Shown here: positions 26,527 through 34,071 of the stretch, one piece after another | Position numbering within the stretch: the stretch's first letter is position 1 | How the letters are laid out: each line of letters starts with the position of its first letter | NCBI GenBank assembly: GCA_903862955.1 | Contig: CAIPAH010000022.1 | Span: forward strand, 62,001 to 126,000 | Length of the DNA stretch: 64,000 nucleotides | Reading direction: 5' to 3' | Source of the DNA: an uncultured Opitutia bacterium | GTDB taxonomy: Bacteria > Verrucomicrobiota > Verrucomicrobiia > Opitutales > Opitutaceae | The notes under the pieces: model-generated | Database searches by the model: none | The model's input: only the letters and a program-made list of their open reading frames with translations | What the model was told of the DNA's origin: nothing | Position numbers and translations under genes: made by a program

Positions 26527-27649
26527 CCCGCGGTCGCCGGCCCGGAATGCCGGGCTGGGAGCATGCGGTCGCGTGGTGCTGCTGGCCGCGTGGTGTGCGC
26601 TGCTGCCGCTCGTTCTCCGCGGTGCCGGCAGCGTCCCGGCGGAAATCGGCGTTCGCTCCGCCCTGGCCGATCCCTACGCCCCCGCGCCCGCCCCGGCGGC
26701 GTCTCACGAAGACGGAAGACCGGGCCCGATTTATTACATCGCCTCGATCCAGCAGATCTCGGGCGACGAGCTGATTTCGCCGCCCATCAGCGTGAAGGTC
26801 TTGTTGCGGCAGGCCCGCCAGGCGCTGGACGCCCACGGCTTTCGCGCGATCCAAAAAGGCCAGCGGCCGGACATCGTCTTCACGGTCGAATACGGACGGG
26901 ACTGGCTGGACAATCCCTATCTCGACGGGACCCGCGACTTGCCTGCCGTGGTCGGGGTTTCGAGCGTCACGCCATCCAATGGCTCGGGTCTCAGCTTCGA
27001 ACAGGTGCCCCACCAGAACATTACGGGCGCACCTATCCAGCTGATGAATCAGTTCGAGGTCGGCCGGGAAGCCCGGATCCAGAAGGCGGAGTCCGAGAAA
27101 CTCTACATCCGCCTCAACGCCTGGCAGTATCAGGCCGACGCCAAGGCGCGGCCCCGGCTGTTGTGGGTGACGACCATGGTGGTCGACGACCCGGATCACG
27201 TCGACCTGAGCGCCGTGTCGGTCTCGATGCTCGCCGCCGGTGCGCCCTATTTTGGCCGGGAAATCCGGGACGGAGAGATCACGATCCCCGCCCCCGTCCC
27301 CGACGGCCATGTGAAGGTGGGCGCCCCGCAGGTGCTCGATCCCCTCGCATCGCCAGCGGCTCCCGTCGCCGTCCAGCCCCCGCCGGCGCCGCCGCCTGCC
27401 GCGGAACCGCGAAAGAAATTCGACCTGCCCGCCGGCGCCGCCGCGTCCGCCTTGCAGGCGTATTCGCGGCAGTCAGGCTTGGAGGTCATCTATCCGGTCG
27501 AGCAAGTCCGCGCGATCCGCACGAAGCGGGTCAGCGGTGAACTCAACCCGCGCACCGCGCTCGAGCGACTGCTGGCCGGCACGGGTTTGGTGGCCGTGCG
27601 GGACGAGATGACGGGCGCCATCGCGGTCCGCCCGGCTTCGCCCCGGTGA
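26486..27649 (+). CDS. Secreted protein with C-terminal STN signalling domain
   Basis: This 387-residue protein has an N-terminal signal peptide (VVLLAAWCALLPLVLRGAG). A DUF4136-like domain follows (about residues 65-300), paralogous to the protein at 23123-24067, then a proline-rich linker (APVAVQPPPAPPPAAEP, about 312-328). It ends in a domain matching the STN family (KFDLPAGAAASALQAYSRQ, VIYPVEQVRAIRTKRVSGEL, ERLLAGTGL). STN domains usually sit at the N-terminus of FecA-type TonB receptors or secretins; here one sits at the C-terminus of a non-receptor protein. ATG at 26486 overlaps fecR by 41 bases, coupling translation. An inferred role is input to the FecR/sigma pair. Confidence 0.75.
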   Translation: MATRSSYARCTAASPRSPARNAGLGACGRVVLLAAWCALLPLVLRGAGSVPAEIGVRSALADPYAPAPAPAASHEDGRPGPIYYIASIQQISGDELISPPISVKVLLRQARQALDAHGFRAIQKGQRPDIVFTVEYGRDWLDNPYLDGTRDLPAVVGVSSVTPSNGSGLSFEQVPHQNITGAPIQLMNQFEVGREARIQKAESEKLYIRLNAWQYQADAKARPRLLWVTTMVVDDPDHVDLSAVSVSMLAAGAPYFGREIRDGEITIPAPVPDGHVKVGAPQVLDPLASPAAPVAVQPPPAPPPAAEPRKKFDLPAGAAASALQAYSRQSGLEVIYPVEQVRAIRTKRVSGELNPRTALERLLAGTGLVAVRDEMTGAIAVRPASPR

Positions 27650-27683
27650 ACCTTCCCGGGGCCCGTCGCCTCGGGCGCCGGAG

Positions 27684-28229
27684 CTAGTTCATGTTGGGCG
27701 ACGCCGCCATCTTGGAGACCTTGTCCTTCTCAAACATGATCTGGATGGTATACGACGTAAGGTTCGCCGGCTCCATCGAGCCGCCCTGCGGTCCCCCGGT
27801 CTTGCCAATGGACGCACCTCCGCCCGGGGACATGCCCAAGGGGATCATTTTGCCGGTGTTTGGGTCGATCTGGGTGGTGGTCGCCTGGGGCTGGTAGGCG
27901 GAATCGGTGTTGAAATTCGCGTAGTGCATGCCGCGCAAGGCCCCATTCGTCGGGTAATAGCGGCTGTAGGTCCAAATCTCCACTTTGCCCTGCGGGAAAT
28001 CCTTGGTCTCCACCTTGTCCGGCTTGCCCATCGCGATGTAAACCATGTCGGGCGTGAAGCCCTCGGCGACGGTGCCCTTGTCGATGTATTTCTTTTGCCA
28101 GGGCTTCAGTGAGGAGTACGTGGCCGACTTTTCCTGGCTGCGGGCGGCAATGCCGCCGTCCGATTCACAACCGACAAACATCACGGCGAGCAGAACCGCG
28201 GCGCCGACGGAGACAGGGAACGTTTTCAT
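27684..28229 (-). CDS. Lipoprotein, paralogue of 22521-23108
   Basis: This 181-residue protein has a lipoprotein signal (VGAAVLLAVMFVGC, Cys about residue 21) and mature sequence highly similar to 22521-23108, the two sharing GFTPDMVYIAMGKPD, SAYQPQ and SIGKTGGPQGGSMEPAN. It differs in having a shorter N-terminus. The pair brackets the sigma/FecR/STN gene set, both on the minus strand. The start is ATG. Function unknown; a BamE-like fold is a weak guess. Confidence 0.75.
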   Translation of the reverse strand: MKTFPVSVGAAVLLAVMFVGCESDGGIAARSQEKSATYSSLKPWQKKYIDKGTVAEGFTPDMVYIAMGKPDKVETKDFPQGKVEIWTYSRYYPTNGALRGMHYANFNTDSAYQPQATTTQIDPNTGKMIPLGMSPGGGASIGKTGGPQGGSMEPANLTSYTIQIMFEKDKVSKMAASPNMN

Positions 28230-28396
28230 GGGGTGTTTTTGGGCGGGATTGAAACCGCCCAGTTCCAGACGGATTCAGGGGAGCAATCCACTATGCCTAT
28301 TTTTCGATCCTGCGGGCGAGCGATTTTTGAGGTCGCGCCACAAAAACGCAGGTTCGGGTTGTAAACTTTACCACCCGCGGCACGTCTTGGCGGGGA

Positions 28397-28813
28397 ATGA
28401 AGCTCTCCTTTCTCCTGGCGACCCTCGGCATCCTCCTGTTGGCGGGCTGTTCCTCCCTCGATACGCACCAATCGGCGGACTACAGCCACTACCGACGCAT
28501 CTACGTCGAGCACCGCCTCACCGACAACCACCGCATCGACGAACTGATCACCGCCGAGTTGAAGAGCCGCGGCTACGACGCCTCCAGCGGGCCGCTCACC
28601 ATGATGCCGGACAACACCGAGGCGATCCTCACCTACGCCGACCGCTGGCAATGGGATTTCAAGAGCTACCTCATCGACCTCGACGTCGAGCTGCGCGCCA
28701 ACTTCACCGACAAGCCCCTCGCCCACGGCCACTATCACCAGGCGTCGGCCGCGACCAAGTCCCCGGAGTCCGTCGTGCGCACGATCCTCGATCCGCTGTT
28801 CCCGCGCCGCTGA
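28397..28813 (+). CDS. Small lipoprotein, DUF4136-like
   Basis: This 138-residue protein has a clean lipobox (LATLGILLLAGCSS). The mature part has the DUF4136-like pattern of a strand, a partner helix and a second strand (DYSHYRRIYVEHRLTDNHRID, LITAELKSRGYDA, EAILTYADRWQWDFKSYLIDLDVELR). It lies downstream of a 167-base divergent gap from the 27684-28229 gene. It ends 8 bases before the convergent solute-binding protein gene. Function unknown, probably outer-membrane anchored. Confidence 0.72.
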   Translation: MKLSFLLATLGILLLAGCSSLDTHQSADYSHYRRIYVEHRLTDNHRIDELITAELKSRGYDASSGPLTMMPDNTEAILTYADRWQWDFKSYLIDLDVELRANFTDKPLAHGHYHQASAATKSPESVVRTILDPLFPRR

Positions 28814-28821
28814 CCCGCCGC

Positions 28822-30432
28822 CTACGGACGCAGCGGATAATCCGCGAGCGTGCGCAGGGTCTGTAGCCGCTCGGCCTCGACCGTGAGCTGGTTGGCCGCC
28901 AGCCGGTCGAATTTCCCGCGGGCGAGCCCGATGCCCCGCTCGAGCTGGAAAATCCCGGCCAGCACCGAATCCTTCTGCCGGAGCGTCCCGAGGTTGACGC
29001 GCGCCAGGCGGACGAGTTCCTCCCGGTTGATCTCGTCGTAAAGACGCCGCGTGCCCGCAATGTAGGCGTCGGCGCTCGCACCCTGGCCGCTCAGCAGGTA
29101 AAGATGCTGCAGCAGCACCTCGTTCGCCCGCGAGCCGAGGAACCGGATGTTGATCCCGCCCACGTAGCCGTTTTCCACCGGGCGGAAGGCCGCGGACACC
29201 GCCGGCACCGGCACGCCCTTGATCACCGGCAGCCACGTCGAGATGCGCGAAAACTTCGCGTTGGACTGGCGGCTGGTCAGGAAGCGCAGGAAATCGATCG
29301 CCCGCTCCGGGTGATGCGACGTGCGCGTCAGGCCAAAGGACATCGTCGCAAACGTGTTGGCTTCCGAGACCGGCCCGAGCATCCCGCGGCCATATTTCGG
29401 GTCGCCGGGCCGGAATGCCGGCATCCGAAACGCCCCGACGGGAAAGTCCGCCTGCCGCAGGATGCCGCCCGCATCCCATGTACCCGTCGCCAGCATCGCG
29501 GCGCGTCCCTGCAGGAACTGCAGCATGGCGTCCTCGCGGTTGAGTTGCGACCACCCCGGCGCCATGTAGCGGCCAAACGCCTCAACGGTCTGCAAGCCCG
29601 CCCGCACGTCCGGCGTCGTCAGCGACCAGCGTCCGCGCACGTAGTTGATCAGCGCCTCGTGCCGCGTCATTTCCAAGTCCCGGGAAATGTCCATCGCCAG
29701 CGCATCCCGCTGCGAGGCCGCGTTGAACAACCCGTCGGTGAGTTGCGTAAGGTTGTAGGCGGAGCCCGCGAGCGGGCTGACCGGCTGGTGCGTGACCTCG
29801 GCCCGGCGCGCCAGCGCCTCGCACAGCGCGATGAAGTCATCGAACGTCGCCGGCGGGCGATCCGCCCCCAGCGCCGCCGTGACCAGCTGGCGATTGTAGA
29901 ACACCCGCACCGTCACGACCGCGCTCGGAGCGCCGTAGTATTCGAGCAGGTTGAGACTGAAGTAATGCTGGAACTCGTTTGGCACGAGTTCGGCGGCATA
30001 GCTCTGGCGCCAGGACAGGCCGTGCAGGTCGGGCTCCGCGGCGTTGTAGGGATTGGGCTCCTCGAGGTAGGCGGTGATCGGTGTAAAATAGCGCGCGAGC
30101 ATGTCGTCTGGGTTCTCATACGAGGCGATCTCGATGAGGTCCGGCGCGGTGCCGCCGATCAGCCCCGTGCGCAGCCACTGCTTCCATGCCCGGCCGGGAA
30201 TGTCCATCTGCTCGACGCGCACGTTCGGATGGAGCGCCATGTAGTCGGCCGCGATGGCGTTGAACGCCTCGCGCACGCCGGGCTCGATCTGCCAGTGCGC
30301 AAAGCGGATCACCTCGACGTGGGAGTCGACCACCGCGTGCCCCGGCCGGAGCAACAACCGGCCGGCCGAGTAAAGATAGGCGCCGGCGAGCAATCCCGCC
30401 ACCAGCCAGGTCCGGAGTTTGGAGCGCTTCAT
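28822..30432 (-). CDS. Extracellular solute-binding protein (sugar ABC type), orphan
   Basis: This 536-residue protein has an N-terminal membrane anchor or signal (LVAGLLAGAYLYSAGRLLL). It then follows the bacterial extracellular solute-binding protein family 1 pattern: VIRFAHWQIEPGVREAFNAIA, DYMALHPNVRVEQMDIPG, GGTAPDLIEIASYENPD, and FLTSRQSNAKFSRISTWLPV near the C-terminus. It would bind a sugar or oligosaccharide in the periplasm. No permease or ATPase gene is adjacent. Its ATG overlaps the stop of the upstream gene (30429) by 4 bases (ATGA), so it is co-translated with that unknown protein. Confidence 0.82.
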   Translation of the reverse strand: MKRSKLRTWLVAGLLAGAYLYSAGRLLLRPGHAVVDSHVEVIRFAHWQIEPGVREAFNAIAADYMALHPNVRVEQMDIPGRAWKQWLRTGLIGGTAPDLIEIASYENPDDMLARYFTPITAYLEEPNPYNAAEPDLHGLSWRQSYAAELVPNEFQHYFSLNLLEYYGAPSAVVTVRVFYNRQLVTAALGADRPPATFDDFIALCEALARRAEVTHQPVSPLAGSAYNLTQLTDGLFNAASQRDALAMDISRDLEMTRHEALINYVRGRWSLTTPDVRAGLQTVEAFGRYMAPGWSQLNREDAMLQFLQGRAAMLATGTWDAGGILRQADFPVGAFRMPAFRPGDPKYGRGMLGPVSEANTFATMSFGLTRTSHHPERAIDFLRFLTSRQSNAKFSRISTWLPVIKGVPVPAVSAAFRPVENGYVGGINIRFLGSRANEVLLQHLYLLSGQGASADAYIAGTRRLYDEINREELVRLARVNLGTLRQKDSVLAGIFQLERGIGLARGKFDRLAANQLTVEAERLQTLRTLADYPLRP

Positions 30433-31283
30433 GGGGTCGCCTTCGCCAGTTCCGCCATGCGCTCCGCCGCCGTGCGGTAACGGTTGTCCGTGGACACCGC
30501 CGTCGCGAGAAACTGGCGGTAGTAGGCCAGCGCCTGCTCGCGGTGTCCGAGCGCGCGGGCCACCTCGGCCAATTGGAGGCGCAGGCTCGTGGCCGTCACG
30601 ATGTCATGCGTCTCCAGCACATCGGCGCGCACCAGCCACGCCAGCACCCGTTCATCCAGCACATCATAGTAAAGCGCCGCCCCCGCGAGCGCGCGGTAAT
30701 ACGCGCACCCCGTCTCGGGCAGCTGCGCCGCGCCGGCGATGGGCGCGAGCTCCGCGGCCGCGGCGAGGCGCGCGGGCACGCCGAGGTCGGGTCGCTGGTA
30801 AAGCAGCACCAGCGCGAGCTTGCCCGCCGCCAGCTGCGCGAGAGGATGCGCCGGCGCCATCGCGATCACCGCGCGGTAGCCTGCCTCGATCTCCGCGATT
30901 TCCGCCGGCCGGTGCAGGTGCGCGATGCGCGCGAGCAGGTAGCGCGCGCAGATCGCCGGCTCATCGGCGGCCCGATCCGCCAGCAAGCCGCGCAGCTGCG
31001 CCTCGACCTCCGCCACCTTGGCGGCGGTAACCGGTGAGTCGTTGAGCAGGCTCGCCGCTGCACCCAGCACCCGCCCCCGCTCCGATCCCGTCGACGCGCG
31101 CAAAAAGACCTCGTGGGCATCGTGAAACAGATAGCCGGCGAGGTCCCGCCAGCCTTCCTCCACTGCCGGCGCCCCCCGCAATGTCCCAGCCGCGGACAGC
31201 AACAATCCGGCCTGCCACAGCCAGCACCGCGCCCGGCGCCAGGACCCGGAGAGGCGAGGAAAAGAGGTGGGCGGAAAACGCAT
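30429..31283 (-). CDS. TPR-like exported protein, unrecognised
   Basis: This 284-residue protein has a basic n-region and hydrophobic segment (WLWQAGLLLSAAGTLRG), then alpha-helical repeats (AGYRAVIAMAPAHPLAQLAAGKLAL, VARALGHREQALAYYRQFLATA), consistent with TPR-type repeats. No enzyme motif is seen. It overlaps the solute-binding protein gene by 4 bases and precedes it in the same mRNA, which suggests a shared periplasmic role. ATG at 31283 is chosen; the frame opens further but enters the divergent promoter region. The heparinase-like gene starts 103 bases away in the other direction. Confidence 0.72.
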   Translation of the reverse strand: MRFPPTSFPRLSGSWRRARCWLWQAGLLLSAAGTLRGAPAVEEGWRDLAGYLFHDAHEVFLRASTGSERGRVLGAAASLLNDSPVTAAKVAEVEAQLRGLLADRAADEPAICARYLLARIAHLHRPAEIAEIEAGYRAVIAMAPAHPLAQLAAGKLALVLLYQRPDLGVPARLAAAAELAPIAGAAQLPETGCAYYRALAGAALYYDVLDERVLAWLVRADVLETHDIVTATSLRLQLAEVARALGHREQALAYYRQFLATAVSTDNRYRTAAERMAELAKATP

Positions 31284-31385
31284 TGGAGCCAGCAAAGGCA
31301 GCACAGGGTCGGGAGGCGGCCGGGAGTGTCATGTCGGGCAGCGCTGCTTGCCAAGCCCGGAGCGCACCCCGATGCTCGCCGCACC

Positions 31386-33239
31386 ATGGGTGCCTACGAT
31401 TTCAACTTTGACCTGCCTCCGGGCGAAACCTACGTCCCCTCCGCCGACCGCCGCCGCGCCCTCCAGGCGCTGCTGCCCAAGGAGCCGTTCGCGCTGGCCC
31501 CCAAGGTCACCGACCGCGGCGCATGGGACCGCTGGCGGGACGACGCGTTTGGCCGCCAGATCCTCGCCACCTCACGGGAACTCGCCGCGGCGCCCTATCC
31601 GGACTACACCGACGCCGCGTATCTCGACTGCCTCGAGCGCGAGGACGTCACCCACATCAACCAAGTCCTCCCCCTGATCCGGAAGCGGCAGGTCGCGTTC
31701 CTCTGCGCCGAGGCGATTTACGACACCGGCGAATTCATCCCGCTGATCGCCTCCGACACGCGGCAGCTCGCGACCGTGCGCACGTGGATCCATCCGGGCA
31801 ACGATCTCAAGCGGCTCAATTACGACCTCAAAACCATCGAGCCCGACCTCGGCGGGCTGCACTTCGCCCAGAACCTCGCGCTGATTGATTTCGTTCTCAG
31901 CCCCCGCCTGCCCGCCGACCTGCGCGCCCTCATCCGCACCGAGGTGAACCGCCGTGTCCTCGCCCCCACCCGCACCCGGATTGAATCCGGGAAGGACCTC
32001 AATTGGTGGATCGCGGTGAAACACAATTGGAACGCCGTGAGCATGTCCTGCCTCGCCCACACGGCTGCCGCACTCGTGGACTCGCCCGCTGACCGCGCGT
32101 GGTGGCTCGCCTTCGCCGAGGCGCTGGTCCGGAACTCTCGCGACGGCTATGCCGATGACGCCCTGTGCGTCGAGGGCACCGGTTACTGGAGCTACGCCTT
32201 CATGCAGTATGCCTCGCTCGCCGAGCTGCTCCGCTACGGCACGGGGAATGCCATCGATCTCCTCGACGAGCCCAAGATGCGTCGCGTCGGGCGCTTCCCG
32301 GCGCGCGTCGAGCTCCAGCCGGACGTCTTCCCGACGTTCGCCGATTGCGCGTTGGATGCGCGGCCACTCAACTGGATCCGCCTCTGGCTCGACAACCGCG
32401 TCGGCACGGTGGACCAGCCGACCGTCCCCACCACCCTCGACCCGTTTGCCGGCATGTATCTGCAGTTCGCCGACGAACCGCTGCTGTGGATGTTCCGCAC
32501 CCGCGCGCCGCGTCAGCCGCAAACGCTGGCCCAGCCGCCGGAGTTGCGCACGTGGTTCGAAAACTCCGCGCTGCTCATCTGCCGCCCCGGCCCCGCCACG
32601 TCGCGCCGCCTTTCGGCCACGTTTCTCGGCGGCCACAACGGCGTGAATCACAACCACAACGACCTCGGCTCCTTCACCGTGGTCCTCGACGGCAAAACGG
32701 TCGTCCTCGATCCCGGCGCGGAGGTCTACAGCTTCCGCACGTTCAGCGAGCAACGTTACGACAGCCCGCTGCTGAATTCCTACGGCCACCCCGTGCCGCG
32801 CGTCGCCGGAAAGCTGCAAGAAGCCGGCGCGGAGTGGCGCGCCACGGTGTTATTGAAGGAGTTCACCCCGGACACCGACCGCGTGGTCCTCAATCTCCGC
32901 GGCGCCTACGACGTGCCGACGCTGAAAAAGCTCGAACGCGAATTCATCTTCGACCGCCGCGGCGCCGGCTCCGTCACCGTCATTGACCGCGTCGAATTTT
33001 CCGCGCCCGCCGCCTTCGAGTCCGCGCTTGTCACCCTCGGCAAAGTTGCCATCGAAGGCTCGCGCGTGCGCCTCACCGACGGCTCCGCCTCCCTCGTCGC
33101 CGAAGTCTCGGTCGAAGGCGCGGGTCTGGAAATCACCACCGACACGATCAACCAGCCGCCCCACCCCACCCGCGTCGCCCTGCGCTGCGCGGGCGATGTG
33201 AAGACCGCCACGGTGCGGACCGTCGTGAAACCCGCGTGA
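31386..33239 (+). CDS. Heparinase II/III-like polysaccharide lyase
   Basis: This 617-residue protein has an N-terminal (alpha/alpha) barrel part (WDRWRDDAFGRQILATSREL, YDLKTIEPDLGGLHFAQNL, NWWIAVKHNWNAVSMSCLAHTA). The C-terminal Hepar_II_III beta domain is recognisable by LGGHNGVNHNHNDLGSFTVV and VLDPGAEVYSFRTF. These enzymes cleave uronic-acid polysaccharides such as heparin or alginate-like substrates. There is no signal peptide visible, which suggests cytoplasmic action or an unusual route. ATG at 31386 is preferred over an earlier in-frame start, whose extension overlaps the neighbouring gene. The divergent solute-binding protein gene pair may supply its substrate (inference). Confidence 0.85.
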   Translation: MGAYDFNFDLPPGETYVPSADRRRALQALLPKEPFALAPKVTDRGAWDRWRDDAFGRQILATSRELAAAPYPDYTDAAYLDCLEREDVTHINQVLPLIRKRQVAFLCAEAIYDTGEFIPLIASDTRQLATVRTWIHPGNDLKRLNYDLKTIEPDLGGLHFAQNLALIDFVLSPRLPADLRALIRTEVNRRVLAPTRTRIESGKDLNWWIAVKHNWNAVSMSCLAHTAAALVDSPADRAWWLAFAEALVRNSRDGYADDALCVEGTGYWSYAFMQYASLAELLRYGTGNAIDLLDEPKMRRVGRFPARVELQPDVFPTFADCALDARPLNWIRLWLDNRVGTVDQPTVPTTLDPFAGMYLQFADEPLLWMFRTRAPRQPQTLAQPPELRTWFENSALLICRPGPATSRRLSATFLGGHNGVNHNHNDLGSFTVVLDGKTVVLDPGAEVYSFRTFSEQRYDSPLLNSYGHPVPRVAGKLQEAGAEWRATVLLKEFTPDTDRVVLNLRGAYDVPTLKKLEREFIFDRRGAGSVTVIDRVEFSAPAAFESALVTLGKVAIEGSRVRLTDGSASLVAEVSVEGAGLEITTDTINQPPHPTRVALRCAGDVKTATVRTVVKPA

Positions 33240-33243
33240 TGGG

Positions 33244-33300
33244 CGATAAGCATTAAGCAGTAAGCCAATCCTCTACGCGGCGTTCCAAAGCTTACCGCTT
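33244..33300. repeat. Interspersed intergenic repeat with inverted arms
   Basis: CGATAAGCATTAAGCAGTAAGC (33244-33265; 22 bases, quoted with its twin) is matched at 20 of 22 bases by 45645-45666. Its right half AAGCAGTAAGC (33255-33265) pairs with GCTTACCGCTT (33290-33300) with one mismatch, giving an 11-bp hairpin. It ends 5 bases before the sugE-like start. GCTTACCGCT also follows the copy at 45645. Confidence 0.6.
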
Positions 33301-33304
33301 CTCC

Positions 33305-33622
33305 ATGCACTGGACCTACCTCTTCATCGCCGCTGGCTTCGAAATCATCTGGGCCGTCGGTTTGAAATTCACGGAAGGCTTCACGCGCCTGTGGCCGTCG
33401 GTGGGCGTCGGCGCCGCGATGGCCGCCAGCATGTTCCTCCTCGCGCTCGCCGCCCGAGGCCTGCCCATCGGCACCGCCTACGCCGTCTGGACCGGCATCG
33501 GCGCCGCCGGTACGGCGATCCTTGGCATCATCCTGTTCCATGAAAGCGCGTCCGCACTGCGGCTGATGTGCGTGGCGCTGATCGTTACCGGGGTTGTAGG
33601 GCTGAAGCTCCTGCAGCGATAA
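33305..33622 (+). CDS. SMR family exporter, SugE/Gdx type
   Basis: This 105-residue protein has four TM helices. The active-site Glu lies in TM1 ([21 protein letters not shown]). [35 protein letters not shown] and [26 protein letters not shown] are typical of the SMR family. The [17 protein letters not shown] segment is SugE/Gdx-like, a group that exports guanidinium, rather than the multidrug EmrE group. No guanidine riboswitch pattern is visible upstream; only the repeat lies there. Confidence 0.87.
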   Translation: MHWTYLFIAAGFEIIWAVGLKFTEGFTRLWPSVGVGAAMAASMFLLALAARGLPIGTAYAVWTGIGAAGTAILGIILFHESASALRLMCVALIVTGVVGLKLLQR

Positions 33623-33647
33623 GCAGGCTTGCCAGGGCGACGCGTTC

Positions 33648-34016
33648 CTAGAGCCGGTAGTGTCCGTTGAACTCGTAAGGTTGACCATCGATGCGGATCG
33701 CGATCTCCGCCGTCTTGTTCGTTCGATCGAGCACGATGAATCCGGTCGCTTTCTCCGTCCACGCCGAGTGCTCACCGGCAAACTCAAACTCGCCCGTCTC
33801 ATAGCGAGTCTTGTTTCCGACCAACTTGATGACGTCGCCGCCCCAGTAGGCGTTCGTGACGTACCCGCCGGAACCAAAACCGGAACCTCGCTTCGCGATC
33901 ACCAGCTGCTGCGGAAGCGGCGGCGCATCGTACAGCACAACGCTGGTGTGAATGCTCGTGCAACCGGCGGTAAGCATCACGGCAACCGTACAGACAATTG
34001 AAACGAGGTGCTTCAT
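33648..34016 (-). CDS. Small lipoprotein, unrecognised
   Basis: This 122-residue protein has a lipoprotein signal (VSIVCTVAVMLTAGC, Cys about residue 19). The mature part is beta-rich and ends with ATGFIVLDRTNKTAEIAIRI and GQPYEFNGHYRL. No family is recognised. ATG at 34016 gives a normal signal peptide; the frame extends 12 codons upstream. The DNA is slightly more AT-rich than its surroundings. It is followed on the same strand by nothing close; it converges with the SMR gene. Confidence 0.65.
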   Translation of the reverse strand: MKHLVSIVCTVAVMLTAGCTSIHTSVVLYDAPPLPQQLVIAKRGSGFGSGGYVTNAYWGGDVIKLVGNKTRYETGEFEFAGEHSAWTEKATGFIVLDRTNKTAEIAIRIDGQPYEFNGHYRL

Positions 34017-34071
34017 GCGTCCTGGAGAGAATCGACTCAATTGGCCCGGCATTCGACTTGGTCCATTACAA

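Noticed and set aside
31113-31385. N-terminal extension of the heparinase-like protein
   Set aside because: It overlaps the divergent gene and shows no protein-like pattern; the conserved region begins at 31386.
33240-33304. Guanidine riboswitch before the SugE-like gene
   Set aside because: The leader is only 65 bases and consists of an interspersed repeat; no guanidine aptamer pattern is seen.
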